This document shows positions 36,777 through 49,910 of a stretch of DNA of 64,000 nt, one piece after another. The notes beneath the pieces are model-generated. The model was not told the origin of the DNA, did not search any database, and saw nothing but the letters and a program-made list of their open reading frames with translations. How positions within the stretch are numbered: the first letter of the stretch is position 1; each line of letters starts with the position of its first letter. This stretch comes from Halichoerus grypus (lineage: Eukaryota; Chordata; Mammalia; Carnivora; Phocidae). The DNA lies in assembly GCF_964656455.1 (NCBI RefSeq), contig NC_135722.1, positions 90,825,313 through 90,889,312 of the forward strand, written 5' to 3'. The translations under genes were made by a program, and so were the position numbers.

Positions 36777-37319
36777 ATAAAGAAAAGAGTAAACATGAAT
36801 ACCAATAACTCTAGTAGACTCTTCTATGCCTCTGCTTACTCTTAACTTTTGGAAGGAGGGGAGACAGTTAAGAGCCAGCAATTGAATTGATTTGTTGGCT
36901 ACTTCCTACCTCCTTGGAATCCCCTAAGAGAGTCCAGGTCTTTCTGCTCTTCCCACCAACCCCAGCTATGCAAAGATCTCGTACCTCTTAGTTACAAGAT
37001 CCTTTGTTCACAACTCCCTGAGATAAAAATGTGCTGGAAAAGTACTAAAAATTAATTCATTTGGTGAATAGTCTATTTAACACTCTTTAATTGATTTTTT
37101 CAGATACCTAGAAAATGATCTCACTTGTTAATACCATGTGATCACTCTGCCCATCCTCTAATCAAGTTGTCCAAACCGTAAAACCCAGTGTCTATTTAAT
37201 AGCTGAGATGTACTCTTGAGCAATTTTCTTTTACTTCAGTCCATTCACCACCTCTTTATGCTCCCATTTATTGAGTATTTTTACAGGTCAGGCAATGTGC
37301 TAAGCACTTTGCATGCATT

Positions 37320-37680
37320 ACAAGTAATTGTCCCTTCCCCCAGAGCTCATTGTGACTTGAGCTTCCCCTGCTCCTTTAAAGCTTTACTCAAATGCTACCT
37401 TCTTGGGGATGTTTAACTTAAACATTGCAACTCCCATTTCTTTCCTCAGAATTCCTTATCCCGGATCTTTTTTTCCAAAAATGCATTTTGTTATTAATTT
37501 GTTTATCGTCTGTCTCTTCTCGTTATGATATAACCTCCATGAAGGCAAGGTCTTTGTTTTGATGCTTGTTTTTGTTTGAGTTTTTTGAGAGGTCATTTCT
37601 TTTCCACTTCTGAGTTCCCAGCACTTAAAATAATCCCTGGGATGTAGTAAATATTCAGCATTTGTGGAATGAATGAAGAA
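37320..37680 (+). mobile_element. L2 3' end
   Basis: CTTTACTCAAATGCTACCTT, TAACCTCCATGAAGGCAAGG and GTAAATATTCAGCATTTGTG, ending GGAATGAATGAAG, match the last part of L2. Confidence 0.8.
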
Positions 37681-38100
37681 TCACTGCAATCACATGAAGT
37701 TCATGGATAACTGAGGTCATAGATAATAAGTAACTTGCCAAACAGGTGCGGGAGCCAGAGTTGGATCCATGTCTGTTTGTCACCACAGCCCGAGCTTCAA
37801 TCCACCACATACACTCCCTTGGCTCCTCGTGTCTCTCTACCACCTCACGTGCGTCTTTTCCCTGCTTCTTTCCATATCTCCATTTCTTTTCTTTACCTTT
37901 CTACTTCCGTATTTCTCTTCCCCTTTCAGTTTTTTACCCCTCTGAATTCTACTTCTCCTGATTTCCTCTGTTTGAACCATTTTGCCCCTCTACCTCTCTA
38001 TTCAAGGAGGTTCCGAAATGTGATTCTGTAAGCTAGTTCAAGAGAAAGCCATGCTGATGAATTAGTCCCCACTAAATACAAGTACAAAAGATGGGTTTCT

Positions 38101-38288
38101 TTTTTTTTAAGATTTTATTTATTTATTTGTCAGAGGGAGAGCACAAGCAGGGGGAGCAGCAGAGGGGGAGGGAGAAGCAGACCCCCCGAGGAGCAGGGAG
38201 CCCGATGTAGGACTCGATCCCAGGACCCTGGGATCATGACCTGAGCTGAAGGCAGATGCTTAACCAACCGAGCCACCCAGGCACCCCC
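38101..38288 (-). mobile_element. Can-SINE
   Basis: It is a reverse copy. The 16-bp duplication CAAAAGA(T/C)(G/A)GGTTTCT lies at 38085-38100 and 38289-38304, with two mismatches. Confidence 0.93.
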
Positions 38289-39409
38289 CAAAAGACAGGT
38301 TTCTGTGTCATTTTTATAGGGCTTTTTAACAGAATAATAACCATTGTTTAAGTGTACCTGATGTTTGATTTAATAGCCATCCCAACATAGATTTAACATC
38401 TCCCCTGTTGTTGGACATCTAGACTGTTTCCAAATTTTTGTGGATAAAAGAAATGTTATAACAGACTTCTGCTGCATATGGTTTTTCTTTTGTCTTTTTT
38501 ACCAATGTATCTATTTTAAACAGATGACATAGATCATACATGCACGTGATTTTAAAAAGTCACACTGAGCAAGTAACGTCAACCTCAAGGGGGTGTAAGA
38601 CTGTCCTCCTTTCTATCCCACTTTTTAAACAGTGATTAGAGATCCATCCACAAGCAAAAGCACCTTCGTGGGTGTTGTGAGATCTAGAACAATATGTCAA
38701 GAGACCTGGGAGAAGTCCCATCCACCTGTGCATCTGGTAATAGGCAGACAGACTTCAAAATAGGCTGCAGAACCCATGGAGCCAGCGAACCTGCCCAGAC
38801 CCATTTTACCCTGATCGGGGGGAAAAAAATCTAGAAAGTGCTGACCTGGGAAGATCAGCATGAGAGAATTTGCAGAAGTTCAGCCCTATATAGGGGAGAT
38901 TCTAACACCTCAGTGGATCCAAAAAGGTTAAAGTATGAGTTTGGTTGCAGCAGAGGCAACAGTAAGAAACTTATCCAGCATCACCCTTCCCCTCCCAAGG
39001 AAACACTGCTTGGGGTTGATCTATCGGAGAGTGGCAACCTCCCATGGGGGGATAAAGGGGACCAATGAGTGAGTGCCTAGCTACCCCAGTTGTATAGGAC
39101 ACAGCTGAAGAAACCCGTTTCTCTTCATCAGCATCCAGAACACAGAGGTGGGACCTCCATGACTTGGGGAGGTAAGAGGATATTGGGAAAGAGTCAGATA
39201 AGAATTTCAAAAGATAATAAAGGGATTTCACTCAATAGGAAGTCCACCCATGAGCCTCTGTGAGTACCACACCTGGAGATGTCTTTACTGAGTCCATGGG
39301 CACCCCTAAAGCCCCAGGTGCTAAACCCACACCTCCCACCACTCTGCTTCAGCACCTTGTACCCAGTGCTCCAGCAGATGGGGAGAACGGCTTAGAAAAG
39401 AGGCTTTGG

Positions 39410-39614
39410 GTGACACCTGGGTGGCTCAGTCAGTTAAGCATCTTCCTTAGGCTTAGGTCACCAACCCAGGGTCCTGGGATCGAGCCCCACATCGGGCTCC
39501 TTGCTCAGTGGGGACTCTGCTTCTCCCTCTCCCTCTGTCTGCCATTCCCCCTGCTTGTGCTTGCTCACTCTCGCTCTCTGACAAATAAATAAATAAAATC
39601 TTGGAAGGAAGGAA

Positions 39615-39646
<32 letters not shown>

Positions 39647-39674
39647 AAGAAAGAAAGAAAGAAAGAAAGAAAAA

Positions 39675-39721
<47 letters not shown>

Positions 39722-39725
39722 GAAA
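39410..39725 (+). mobile_element. Can-SINE whose tail has grown into (GAAA)n
   Basis: It is a forward copy whose A-rich tail after AAATAAAATCTTG runs into about 125 bp of GGAA/GAAA repeats. The perfect 15-bp duplication GAAAAGAGGCTTTGG at 39395-39409 and 39726-39740 encloses the microsatellite, so the array arose from the SINE tail. Confidence 0.95.
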
Positions 39726-39731
39726 GAAAAG
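39603..39731 (+). repeat. (GAAA)n / (GGAA)n microsatellite
   Basis: It is an almost pure purine array that begins with GGAA units and passes into GAAA units with single-base interruptions. It is probably length-variable. Confidence 0.95.
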
Positions 39732-41085
39732 AGGCTTTGGTCTAAGGGTGAAGAAGAAACCACAAACATGAGCTATAGCACCACCTTCTGGAAACCAAAA
39801 GAGAGGTTCCCAGCCGCCCACCTGAGGAGTTGTAAGAACCAGAGAAGACACAGAAACTTAAGAATTCTGCATTAGAAAGCAAAAAAGGTGGAAAAGATAT
39901 ACTGCTACAAAGACAGAAAAGTCCATATAATAACAGCATTGAACAGAATACACCATCCAAAGGTCACTAACAACGATTTAAGGAGATGTTTGCTACTTCA
40001 AATATGAAAGCAGCAATGCAGAACTACAAGGAACGTGAAAAAATCCAGGAAACATGTCATCACAAAATAAAATAATAATTCCCCAATAACCAAGCTCAAA
40101 GAAATAAAATTTTGTCATCTGATAAAAGAATTCAAAATTACTATTTTGAAGAAACCCAACAAATTAAAAACTCAGAAAGACAATTCAATGAAATGTCAAA
40201 AAATACATGATCAAAGTGCAATTTTTACAAAGAGATAGAAATTATTTTAAAAAATCAAACAGATTCTAGAGCTGAAGAATCCAATGAATGAAATTAGATT
40301 TGTCATAGAGAGCACCTGCCGTGATTAGAGCTAACAGAAGACAGAAGACATGAGTTAGAGGATAGGAATTTTGAAATAACCCTGTTAGAGGCAAACAAAG
40401 AAAAAAAAGAATGAAAAAGAGCAAAGAAAGCCAATATGATCTATAGGACTCCATCTAAAGGACAAATATTAGAATAATTGGATTTCTAAAAGAAAAGATT
40501 AGGAAAGGGGAGCAGAAATTTTATTTAAAGAAATAATAACAGAACTTCCCAAGCCTAAGGAAGGAATTGAACATCCAAATACAGGAAGCTAACAGATCAC
40601 TTAATTGTCTCAATGCAAAAAGACTTTTTCTAAGACATATTATTCTTATTCTTATTTAACATAGTACTGGAAGTCCTGGCTAAAGCAATTAGGCAAGACA
40701 AGGAAATAAAAAGCATCCAAATCAGAAAGGAAGAAGTAAAATTGTCATTATTTGCAGATAATATGATCTTATATATAGAAAATCCTAAAGACTCTTCAGT
40801 TTGTTGTAACTAAATAACAAATTTAGTAAAGTTGCAGGATATAAAATCAACATACAGAAATCAGTTGCATTTCCATACAAGAATAATGAAACCTATGAAA
40901 AAGAACTTTTAAACAATATCAACTCACAATAGCATCAAAAACAATAAAAGATTCAAGAATAAATGTAACCAAGGAAGTAAAAGATTTGTACAAGGAAAAC
41001 CATAAGACCTTGATGAAAGAAATTGAAGAAGACACAAACAAGTGGAAAGATAACTTATATTCATGGATGAGAAACCATTAAAATG

Positions 41086-41537
41086 GAGCGCCTAGGGTGC
41101 CTGGGTGGCTCAGTTGGTTAAGCGACTGCCTTCGGCTCAGGTCATGATCCTGGAGTCCTGGGATCGAGTCCCACATCGGGCTCCCTGCTCAGCGGGGGGT
41201 CTGCTTCTCCCTCTAACCCTCTTCCCTCTCGTGCTCTCTGTCTCTCATTCTCTCTCTCAAATAAATAAATAAAATCTTTAAAAAAATAAAATAAAATAAA
41301 ATAAAATAAAATAAAATGGAGCGCCTAGGTAGCTCACATGGTTAAGCCTCTGCTTTCAGCTCAGGTCATGATCCCAGGGTTCTGGGACCGAGTCACGCAT
41401 CGGGCTCCCTGCTCAGCGGAGAGCCTGCTTCTCCCTCTCCCTCTGCCCCTCCCCCAACCCCTCCCCCTGCTCATGTTCTCTCTTTCTGTATCTCTCTGTC
41501 TCAAATGAATAAATTTTTAAAAATCTTAAAAAAAAAA
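41086..41537 (+). mobile_element. outer Can-SINE within L1, split near its head by a younger SINE
   Basis: Its head (GAGCGCCTAGG) lies at 41086-41096 and again at 41319-41329, the second time running on into GTAGCTCACATGGTTAAG and the rest of the element. Its own 15-bp duplication GAAAC(C/T)(A/G)TTAAAATG lies at 41071-41085 and 41538-41552, inside L1 sequence. Confidence 0.88.
41097..41312 (+). mobile_element. inner Can-SINE inserted into the head of another SINE
   Basis: It is a full forward copy ending in (AAAAT)n. Its 17-bp duplication AAAATGGAGCGCCTAGG at 41080-41096 and 41313-41329 contains the first bases of the outer SINE, so this insertion is the younger one. Confidence 0.92.
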
Positions 41538-42171
41538 GAAACTGTTAAAATGTTCATACGATCCAAAGACATTTATATAGATAGCACCTCTATGTGGAAT
41601 CTAACAAAACCAAACTTGTAACAACAGAGAGTAAAATGGTGGTTACCAGGCATTAGGGAATGGGGGAATTGGGGAGATGTTGTTTAAAGATACAAACTGG
41701 GAACTAGTAGATAAGTAAGTCCTGGGAAGCTAATGCACAGCGTAGTGATTATAGCCAACAATACTCTAATACAAAATTCAAAGTTGTTAAGAGACTAGAC
41801 GTTAAGTGCTGCCACCATAAAAAAAGAAACATACGATGTAACGTGAGAGAGCCTGGCTAATGCTACAGCAGTAATCAGATCACAACTTATAAGCATATCA
41901 AATCACCTTGTTGTCCACCTTAAACTTCCGCAATGTTATAGGTCAAGTATATTCCAATGTTTCAAAAATTAAAACCAAGTTTAGAAAACTTTTAATCAAA
42001 CTACAAAACAGTGTAGAGAAAAAGGAAAATTTCCCCTCATCTCAAGCCCCTAGTCCCCTCTTTAGGAGCCATCAATATTTCAAGTTTTTTGTGTATCCTA
42101 CAAAAAGTATTCTGTATATTTACTAACAGATGGGCTTAGGCATCTCTACTTTTTTACCCAAATGGTATGGC

Positions 42172-43000
42172 TATAGACTGAATTGTGTCCCCTCAAAGTT
42201 CATATGTTGAAGCCCTAATTCCTAGTACTTCAGCACGTGACTGCCTTTGAGGGCAGAGCCTTGAAAGAGGTGATTAAGTTAAAAACAAGGCCTAATCCCA
42301 AATGACTGGTGTCCTTCTAAGAGGAGGAAGTTTGAACACAAGCAGACACTAGGAGCACACGCACAGAGTAAAAACCAGGTGAGCACACAGCAAGGGGGCA
42401 GCCATCTGTAAGCCAAGGAGAGAGGCTTCAGAAGAAACCAGACCTGCTGATACCTTGATCATGGACTTCGAGTCTCCAGATCTGTGAGAAAAAATTCGGT
42501 GGTTGAAGCCACACGGTCTGTGGTGTGTGGTTCTAGCAGCCAACAGACAAATACAGATTTTGGTCCCCAGAGTCCAAGGCCTCTGGAACAAATTGCCAAA
42601 AGTGTGGAAGCAGCTTTGGACCTGAGCAATGGGTGGTGGCTGGAGGAGTTTAGAGGGACATTCAGAGGAAGTGTAGATGGCCTTGAAAAGACCGTTGGGA
42701 GAAATACGGAGGTTGAAGGTGATTCCAATGAGGCCTCAGATGGAAATGAGCAACATGTTATCAGAAACTGGAGGAAAGGCAATCTTCACTATAAGGGGCA
42801 AAGAATTTGACTAACTTGTGGTTTAGTGTCTTGTTTTTAGTGTTTTGAAGGTAGAACTGACAAGTGATGACCTTGGACTTTAGGTGAGGGGATCTCTAAG
42901 CCAAGTGTTAAAGGCATGACCTGATTTCTCCTCGGTGCTGATAGTAAAATGTGAGCAGAGAGAGGCAGATGCCCTGAACACACCTTTTGTCTCTGTCTTC
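42172..43000 (+). mobile_element. MaLR-type LTR with adjoining internal sequence (ERVL-MaLR relic)
   Basis: The LTR at about 42172-42560 shows AAGTTCATATGTTGAAGCCC, GGTGTCCTTCTAAGAGGAGG, CAGCCATCTGTAAGCCAAGG and TCTCCAGATCTGTGAGAA in the expected order. The following sequence, up to about 43000, matches the non-coding internal part of MaLR elements (CAGATGGAAATGAGCAACAT; CTAAGCCAAGTGTTAAAGGC). An open frame at 42484-42810 falls in this relic and is not a host gene. Confidence 0.65.
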
Positions 43001-43059
43001 CTCTTCCTGTTATTCAGGGTACAGCTTCATACCCGGCCAACGGCTGCAGAGAACAGGCC

Positions 43060-46000
43060 TGAGGTCACTACCAGATTATCGTCTTGAACCTAAATACAGA
43101 GCACGCGGGTCATTTCCCTCAGTATATAACTTTGTCGTGTCCACACATTGATCATTTATCTAGTCATTTCTGCTAATCACATTGATCTTCAATAGCTGGG
43201 ACATTTAGCACCCTAAAACATCTATCTTCATCTGTCCATGAGTTTGCAATCAACCTCCCTCCAAATTGTTCAAAAATCGAGTAAGAAGATCAAGCCTAAC
43301 CCTAATATCTGGATCTACATGTGTGCAGTGCTCTGCTGGGTAAACCCAGGGACCCTTCCCTTGATATCCCACCACTAGGAAAGCTGCTCGCTCCACACAT
43401 TCTCACTAGACCTCAGTGAAGGGAGAGGCCAGACCTGGGCTAGTGAACAGACCAGGATCCTCCTGATATCCACAGAGATCTGCGTGTTTGGCTTGAGCCA
43501 CCAAATAATAGAAACCAGTTCCTGTCATTGATTCTCAGGTCTGCTTCTAAACCCCCTGCCCCATCCCCCTCCCATGCTAAGCTCATTTTTACCTGCTGTT
43601 TCCTGTCTGTCCCAAATATCAGGGTTTTCAGGGTGGTTTTTAGGAAAAGAAGAATCTGGAATGGGTACCCAGCCACTGATCAAAGGGCTGATGAGGCTGG
43701 GGGCCAGCAGGGCCCCGAGACAGGGAAATGAGTGTGGCAGACACGATGCAGGAGAAGGCGTGGTGGAGGGTATGGATTAAGCCTCCGGTAGTCCGAAGCG
43801 GCCTCTAGTCAGCTGTGTGGGTCCCACATGGTGGACAACATGTCAGCCCCGACCCTGCTTCTCCTGCCCCCTATGCCTTCCCTGGCACTAACTCACTCAG
43901 AGGAAGTTGACAAAGAGAAGAAGAGCAAGAGAAAGGAGGCATGGGAAGAAGATAAGCCATGTTGTAGGCAGAAAGGAGAAAAACTGATGGAAGGATTTGC
44001 CTCAGACCTACATGCAACAGCCTGACCTTCTACTTTCCAGCGTGGAGGAGCAGCCGACGTGTAGTGCACAGGAGGGAGAACTCCACAGATGGGTCACCAA
44101 AGAGAGAAGACTCATCTCTGCACCACCCCCACCCCACTGTGCGGGCTTTCTGCCACTTTCTCAGGCTCTAGAGATGTGAAGGACACTGTGACCTTGTCGA
44201 AAGCTCTTAGATGCGGGCTCGGTACCTCACTTGCCATATCTGGGATATCAGGAAGGATACTTAACCTTGTGCAGCCATCACTTCCTTTCCAGCCTTGGCA
44301 GGAGAGGGGCGGGTGGATGGGCCATGATCAAGCGTGTGAAGAGCCCACCACAGTGCCCCCCAGTCGGCATGTGCTAGTATGTAGTGGTACATATTAGCAC
44401 CACGCCTCGGCCTGGGCTTTGAGAATTCAAGGCTCTGCAAACAGCTTCGCTGACCACCTTCAGCCCAGCCAGACTCCCTTCCTGGCTCTGAGCACAGGCA
44501 GGACCTACGGCATGCGGCCCCGGGCTCCAGAGCTCTGCTCTCTAAAGGGGAATGAAAATGAAACCATGCTTTGTTTCACAGTTCACTGAATTGCAAGAAA
44601 TCACACGATGGTGAGCTTGGAAGGTTCAGGAGGCAAGCGGCTGAAAAGGGACACACCTGTGACCTCGTCGATCCCACTTGATTTATTTACTCATTTCAGC
44701 AGCAGGATGGAGACAAGCTGAGCTGTCCCTTGCATTAAATCCTTGGAAGTGCCAACACGGGGTCCCCAACACTGCCTGGGTTCCAGGGGACTCGCCAACA
44801 CCTGCCCCTCACAGCCCGGGCTCCCATGTGGTGACAGTACGGGGAACAGCTTTACCAAAGCAAAGGGCCACCGATTCCAAGTCTTGAGCTGAGCAACACT
44901 AAACAAACAACACATAAATAAGTAAATAGCAATGGAGAGAAAAATCTTGCAGAGGATTTCTGCCTCTTCAACAAAGAATCAAAACGGAGAGAGTGGCGAC
45001 CCCAGAGAAAATGGCCGTGTGGCCACCCCCGTCCTGTTTGCGCTGCCTGACTCACACCTGGGACAGCTGGAGAGCTTGTCCAGAGGCCTGGCCTGGGCCT
45101 CCCTTAGGAGCCTTCAGGAGGTGTCCATATCTGCGTGTCCCTTGCGGGTCAGCATCCCAGGCTCCTCCAGCTTCGGCTGGGGGGATTCTGCTCTGCTCCG
45201 TCCTGAGGGCAGCAGGGGACCTTGTCCCTGCCCCTGGCCGTCCTCACACGTGAGCTCAGTGACCTGAGGATTCAGGTGGGGCAGGCGGAGGAGTCGTGGC
45301 GCTTACACAGTCACAACATGCTGAGCAAGGCTGCCCCCTGCAGGCAGCCTCTGCGGGGAGGACACACGTTCAGCCTGCCCCCCCGTCCTCCTGGGGTGGG
45401 CGCAGGGCGGGCATCTGGCCCCATCGGGATTCAGGGGCTTCTCCTCCTTCCTGGGGGGGCGGGGGGGGAAGAATGCAGCTGGTGACCCAGAAGACACAGC
45501 TCACTTAGATGGCCTGGGAGACTCTCCCGGCCTCCTTCCCCTGTCTCCCTCAGGGCCCTACGACTTCTGACAGGTCTCTCTAGAGAGGTGCAGTCACCTC
45601 AAAGTCTTCCTCTCTAGCCCCTGGCTCTCTCCTTCCAAGGAAACACCTGTTTCAGTGAGCACTGTCCTCCAGCAGGTGCTGCTGGGTGGAAGCCCAGTGT
45701 CCATGGGATTCTGTCTCTGCACCTCTGGTCCACGGGGAAACAGGGGCTCGTCCGAGTACCTCTGCCCGAGGCCTGCTCTCCCCTAACCGGGAAAGCCCCC
45801 AGGGTATTTGGAAATTCTGCATCCATGCATGTGGCTATGACGCACTTGACTCTCTCGCATGGTCACCGTGGGTTCCAAGGGCTAGCTCTCCCTGGACTCA
45901 TGACCTCACCCTATTTCTTCCAGGGCTTCCCTTGTGCCTGGGCTGACGCCACCCCACCCTCCTACAAGGGAAGTAGCCCCTTTGCTGAGTTTCACACCTT

Positions 46001-46725
46001 TACCTTCAAAGTAACAAAGGGTATTTGTGCACACGGGGATTTTTCAATCTTTGAACTCCTACTCTGTAGGAGCCTTCCTGCAAACCTGAGGCAGGTGTAT
46101 TTGAGGCGGTACAGGGCAGGGTTCCCCTGTTCCCACCGCAGGACAAGCTTGGGAGCCCAGTTCTGACCGAAGTTTGCTTAAGCTTGCCAGGCTGCTCTAA
46201 ACTCTTGTCAGGCTCGAAAATCACATACAGGCAGCCCTGCCCCTGCCCCTCTGTAGCTTGCAATCAGTCTGTACTTCCGACCACTAAGAGCGGACTCCCT
46301 GAGCTGGTCGCACAGCTAGGGCCAGACTTTGGTGCATCTCCTGATGTGTGAATGCTCCCAGACGTCACAAGGGGGCGCCACCGACCAGCTGCCCTGCCTT
46401 GATTTGGGAGGCTTGGGCTCAGTGGTGATCTCAGATGGATTATTTGAGAATTGTTCATTTTGCTTCTCTTGATTGCCAAATTAAGTGGAAAATAGAGAAG
46501 TTTCCATGGTGGTAGCAGAAATGAGAACTGTAGTTTGCATAACTTAGTGCTTGATCGCAAACAGAGAAGCCATAACTGCGGAGCAGGTAGAATCTAGAGC
46601 TTCCGCTGAAGGCTCATGGACCTCAACTTTGTGACCAGTTGTGGGGATAACTGCACAGGAGGAGTGGGTTCGAAATGCTGAAAGGAACATATTATGGGTT
46701 GTGTTCAGGGGAGACGTGTCATTAG
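43060..46725. other. repeat-poor stretch without recognised gene
   Basis: This is one of the longest stretches free of SINE and L1. GC rises toward 45000-45600. Several overlapping frames of about 100 codons exist, but no motif, signal sequence with donor, or splice pattern supports a gene. Confidence 0.45.
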
Positions 46726-46842
46726 GAATTTTCTTTTTTTTGGTAAAGATTTTAAATAGTCCCTACACCTAATGTGGGGCTCAAACACACAACCCCGAGA
46801 TCAAGAGTCACACACTCCACTGAATGAGTCCCCCAGGTACCC
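46726..46842 (-). mobile_element. old, short tRNA-derived SINE
   Basis: A T-rich start (TTTTTTTTGGTAAAGATTTT) is followed by a diverged head-proximal part (AATGTGGGGCTCAAACACAC and CCCCCAGGTACCCC). It lacks the purine-rich middle of younger Can-SINEs. Confidence 0.7.
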
Positions 46843-49371
46843 CAGGGATTTGAGATTTTTAGTTATCTAGGAATGGAAACCTGCTTATAACATGAAGCTA
46901 ATTTTCCTATTACTTTTTTCACATACATCTTCAGGATCCATGGTGCCCGGAGCCCACCTGAGCTGGCAGAAGGTTCTGCGCAACACTGAGCCCCTAGCCT
47001 TTCAGACCAGCACTGCTAGGTTTTTGAGTGGAAAATCCCAGCCCTTAATCCTGTCCCAATTCCAAGGGGAAAGAGTCAGGGGCAGTGTGCAGTTCCCAGA
47101 CCATGTGGATGGGGTTGGTCATCTGGTTTGGTCCTTCCCCCAGTCCAAGGTCCATGGGAATTGGGGGTGGTGCCCCGGGGTCTCTCTCAGCCAGGACACA
47201 GTCACATTCTCAGTTACTGCCCATAGATCCAGCTGCACCTGTCTGTCCCGTTTTGTGTAGCCGAAGGCCCCCGCTAATGGAGCTCTTGGAGGCCAAAAAG
47301 CCACAAAAATTGGTGGGCCTAGCTGAGCACTGAGAACTGTCAGAGCACTTGCCACCAAACCCAAAGATGCCTGAGTTCAGGGGAGCTGGTCATGGAACCG
47401 GTCACATGGGCCCTGGGTCCCCCTCCCACCTCAAGAAGACTTCCGGGCAAGGAGGTGCATCGGGAACCACGGCACAATGACCCCGGGGCATGTTCTGTTT
47501 AGGTGATGAGTTCGGGTCTAAGAAACCCAGAGGATTAGCCAAAAGGATGCTTCAACTCTAAAGACTCAAAGGCCCCTCCTTCGGGCACACCTGCTTAATT
47601 TATGTCGAAAACCTATGGTCCTGGAAGCTGTAAATATCTACCAAAATGAAAAATGTTACTGTGTCCTGAAAGCTTGTTATGGTCAACATCAGGTTGGGGC
47701 CCCAAAATATGGTGCTCGGCACCCATTTGGGCCCCGATGTGGCCAGACAGAAGTGTGGGGGGACTGCATTTGTGGAAAGCGTCGTCCTGCCAAACCGCGG
47801 AAAGCCTTCAGGAGAATGACAACGGCCGTTACGAAGAACTTCCCCTTATATAAGAAAGTGTGAGAAGTGCACGTAGAAGTAACGGTTTCAAAATTAAACA
47901 AGCAGGATGGGATACCTATTTTAATTGGCATACAAAAGCCTCACAAAGTCTTCAAAATCCAAAATAGCTTCATTGAGAGGGTCCTTGCAAAAGGCCACTG
48001 AGAAACGACAGATAAGGGTTGTTCAATATGACCAGCAATTGTTGTTGTTTGTCCCACTCATAAACTACAAACTGGTTCTGTGATTGAAATTGGCCAGATT
48101 GCAGAGCCTGATAGAATAAAAAAAAAATGTTCATGCCTCCTCCCCTCAACTGAAATGGAATGAGGTCCCCAGAGGGACAGAAAAGCGTCTGCAACCTTCC
48201 TGAAGGTATTTACTAAAGAAGATAATGTAGCTGGAGGGTGGATCCACCTATGATAGCATTTAAGGTGCAACCCAGTTCCTCCAGCGATTGGGAGTCCCTG
48301 GCCCCACCTTACACATCGCTGCGACACTACAATGTGGCCCTGGAGGCCAGCCGAACTTCTCGGAGGCCTTTTCCCCAATCCGCAGACCTCCCCGGTTTAT
48401 CCCAAAGGGCTCCGTAACCTGCGTTCTGGCCTGGGCCTCTGATAGGTCAGTGTCAAAGGACAGACTGCAGGGAGGTGGTCATATCAGAAGTTGGAACTGC
48501 ATTTGGAACTTGGGCCCCTGGGAAATCCTGAGTGTAGGGAGTCTGAAGGTCTCTGTTCCATCCGACTGCATGGTCTGTTCACATGTGGTGGAGATGGGTG
48601 CTATTTTCTACCTCCAGTGGGATTGCCGAAATTCAGAACTCTATGTAATTGACATAAAGAAAATCAAGCACTTTCCTAAATTAAGTCTCCGTAGAAATTC
48701 TCAGAATGATCATAGGAACTAACCGCACTACTTTTCAGGTTCAAAGGCTCTGGGATAATCTTTGGCCAAGAAAAGCTAGTTTCAGTTTGGTTTCATTAAA
48801 TCAGGCCTGTCTTCAGCCTTAGCAGCATTAAATATCGTGCAGAAATACCGCTTGTATTCTACCTGGTCAGACCAGCTCAAGTTCCTCTCACAAAATTTGT
48901 CAGCAAGAGGAGTAGCTTGGAAAGATGGCCGACTGTGTCTAATGTCTCATGAAGTTGTTGTGAATGGTCTAAACATAATTATTAAGAACAAGGAAATTAA
49001 ATAGATAGAAAGAGCATAAAATATTTTTAGGTGGACTTTTTAAGTTTCTCCAAATCTTTGGGTCATCTGAAGACTTAAGTGTTCCTAAGTTAAATGAAAT
49101 GATAGATAGTCATTAACTGTCTAGGCTAATACAAATAAGATGAAAGACTAAAACATCAAATGCCAAACAACGGCTTGCTTTTACAGGGGCCACAAAAGAG
49201 ACCTGGGTCTATTAGTGAACATGTTACAAACCCTGAAACAAAATTTACCCGAAGAAAATACGTTTCCAGAAATTATAAAACATAATCATAGATTTGCCAA
49301 GCCCCAGAATGTTAGTATAAAAGACTGTTCACAGTTGTGTACTTCTTTATTTTCACAAAACATTAAGGTTT
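46843..49371. other. unrecognised stretch with open frames, possibly an old retroelement
   Basis: Frames at 47615-47863 (82 codons, cysteine-containing) and 48288-48722 (144 codons) are consecutive on the + strand, separated by stops. The sequence 48800-49370 has the feel of a decayed retroelement interior, but I cannot name it. No host exon is supported. Confidence 0.35.
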
Positions 49372-49389
49372 CTAAGGGTGAAAAATTCT

Positions 49390-49593
49390 TTTCTTTTTTT
49401 TTTTTAAATATTTTATTTATTTATTTGACAGAGAGAGAGACAGCAAGAGCAGGAACACAAGCAGGGGGAGTGGGAGAGGGAGAAGCAGGCTTCCCGCTGA
49501 GTGGGGAGCCCAATGCGGGGCTCGATTCCAGGACCCCGGGATCATGACCTGAGCCGAAGGCAGACGCCTAACGACTGAGCCATCCAGGTACCC
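49390..49593 (-). mobile_element. Can-SINE
   Basis: It is a reverse copy. The perfect 18-bp duplication CTAAGGGTGAAAAATTCT lies at 49372-49389 and 49594-49611. Confidence 0.95.
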
Positions 49594-49910
49594 CTAAGGG
49601 TGAAAAATTCTAATGCATGTAATTAAAACAACCAGAAGAAATAAGGGAGACTTCCCCTAATGCAAGATAAGTAGGATGTGTTTTCAATAGCAGAGGATAT
49701 AAAGGATGGAAAGACATCCTTTGTTGAGGGAAAAGGAAGGAATTTTGTCCTAAGAGAGGCTGATTATTTTAAAGTAGGGAAGAGAAAAAATGCAAGACAA
49801 AATCTGAATGTGAAAGTGAAAATTGTAGAAGGTTTATGAAAAAGGAAACTTTGCAAAGGAATTTTAATATGCCGTCAAATCAGAAATCATTTAATTAAGT
49901 TAAATGAATT

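Larger units (their letters stand above)
39840..41955 (+). mobile_element. old L1 (ORF2 to 3' UTR), interrupted by two SINEs
   Basis: The reverse transcriptase region is recognisable at 40640-41080 (AGTCCTGGCTAAAGCAATTA, TTATTTGCAGATAATATGAT), and the 3' UTR at 41560-41955 (TGTGGAATCTAACAAAACCA, GGGGAGATGTTGTTTAAAG). A nested SINE pair lies between the two halves. The part before 40600 is A-rich and only weakly L1-like. It has multiple stops. Confidence 0.82.

Noticed and set aside
42484..42810. 108-codon frame resembling a protein
   Set aside because: It falls in MaLR LTR and internal sequence, which is non-coding in that family.
48540..48660. CMVC motif in an open frame at about 48570, like the start of the PATE-type exon 2
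   Set aside because: There is no acceptor in phase, no further cysteine spacing and no GNCT block. The similarity is limited to four residues.
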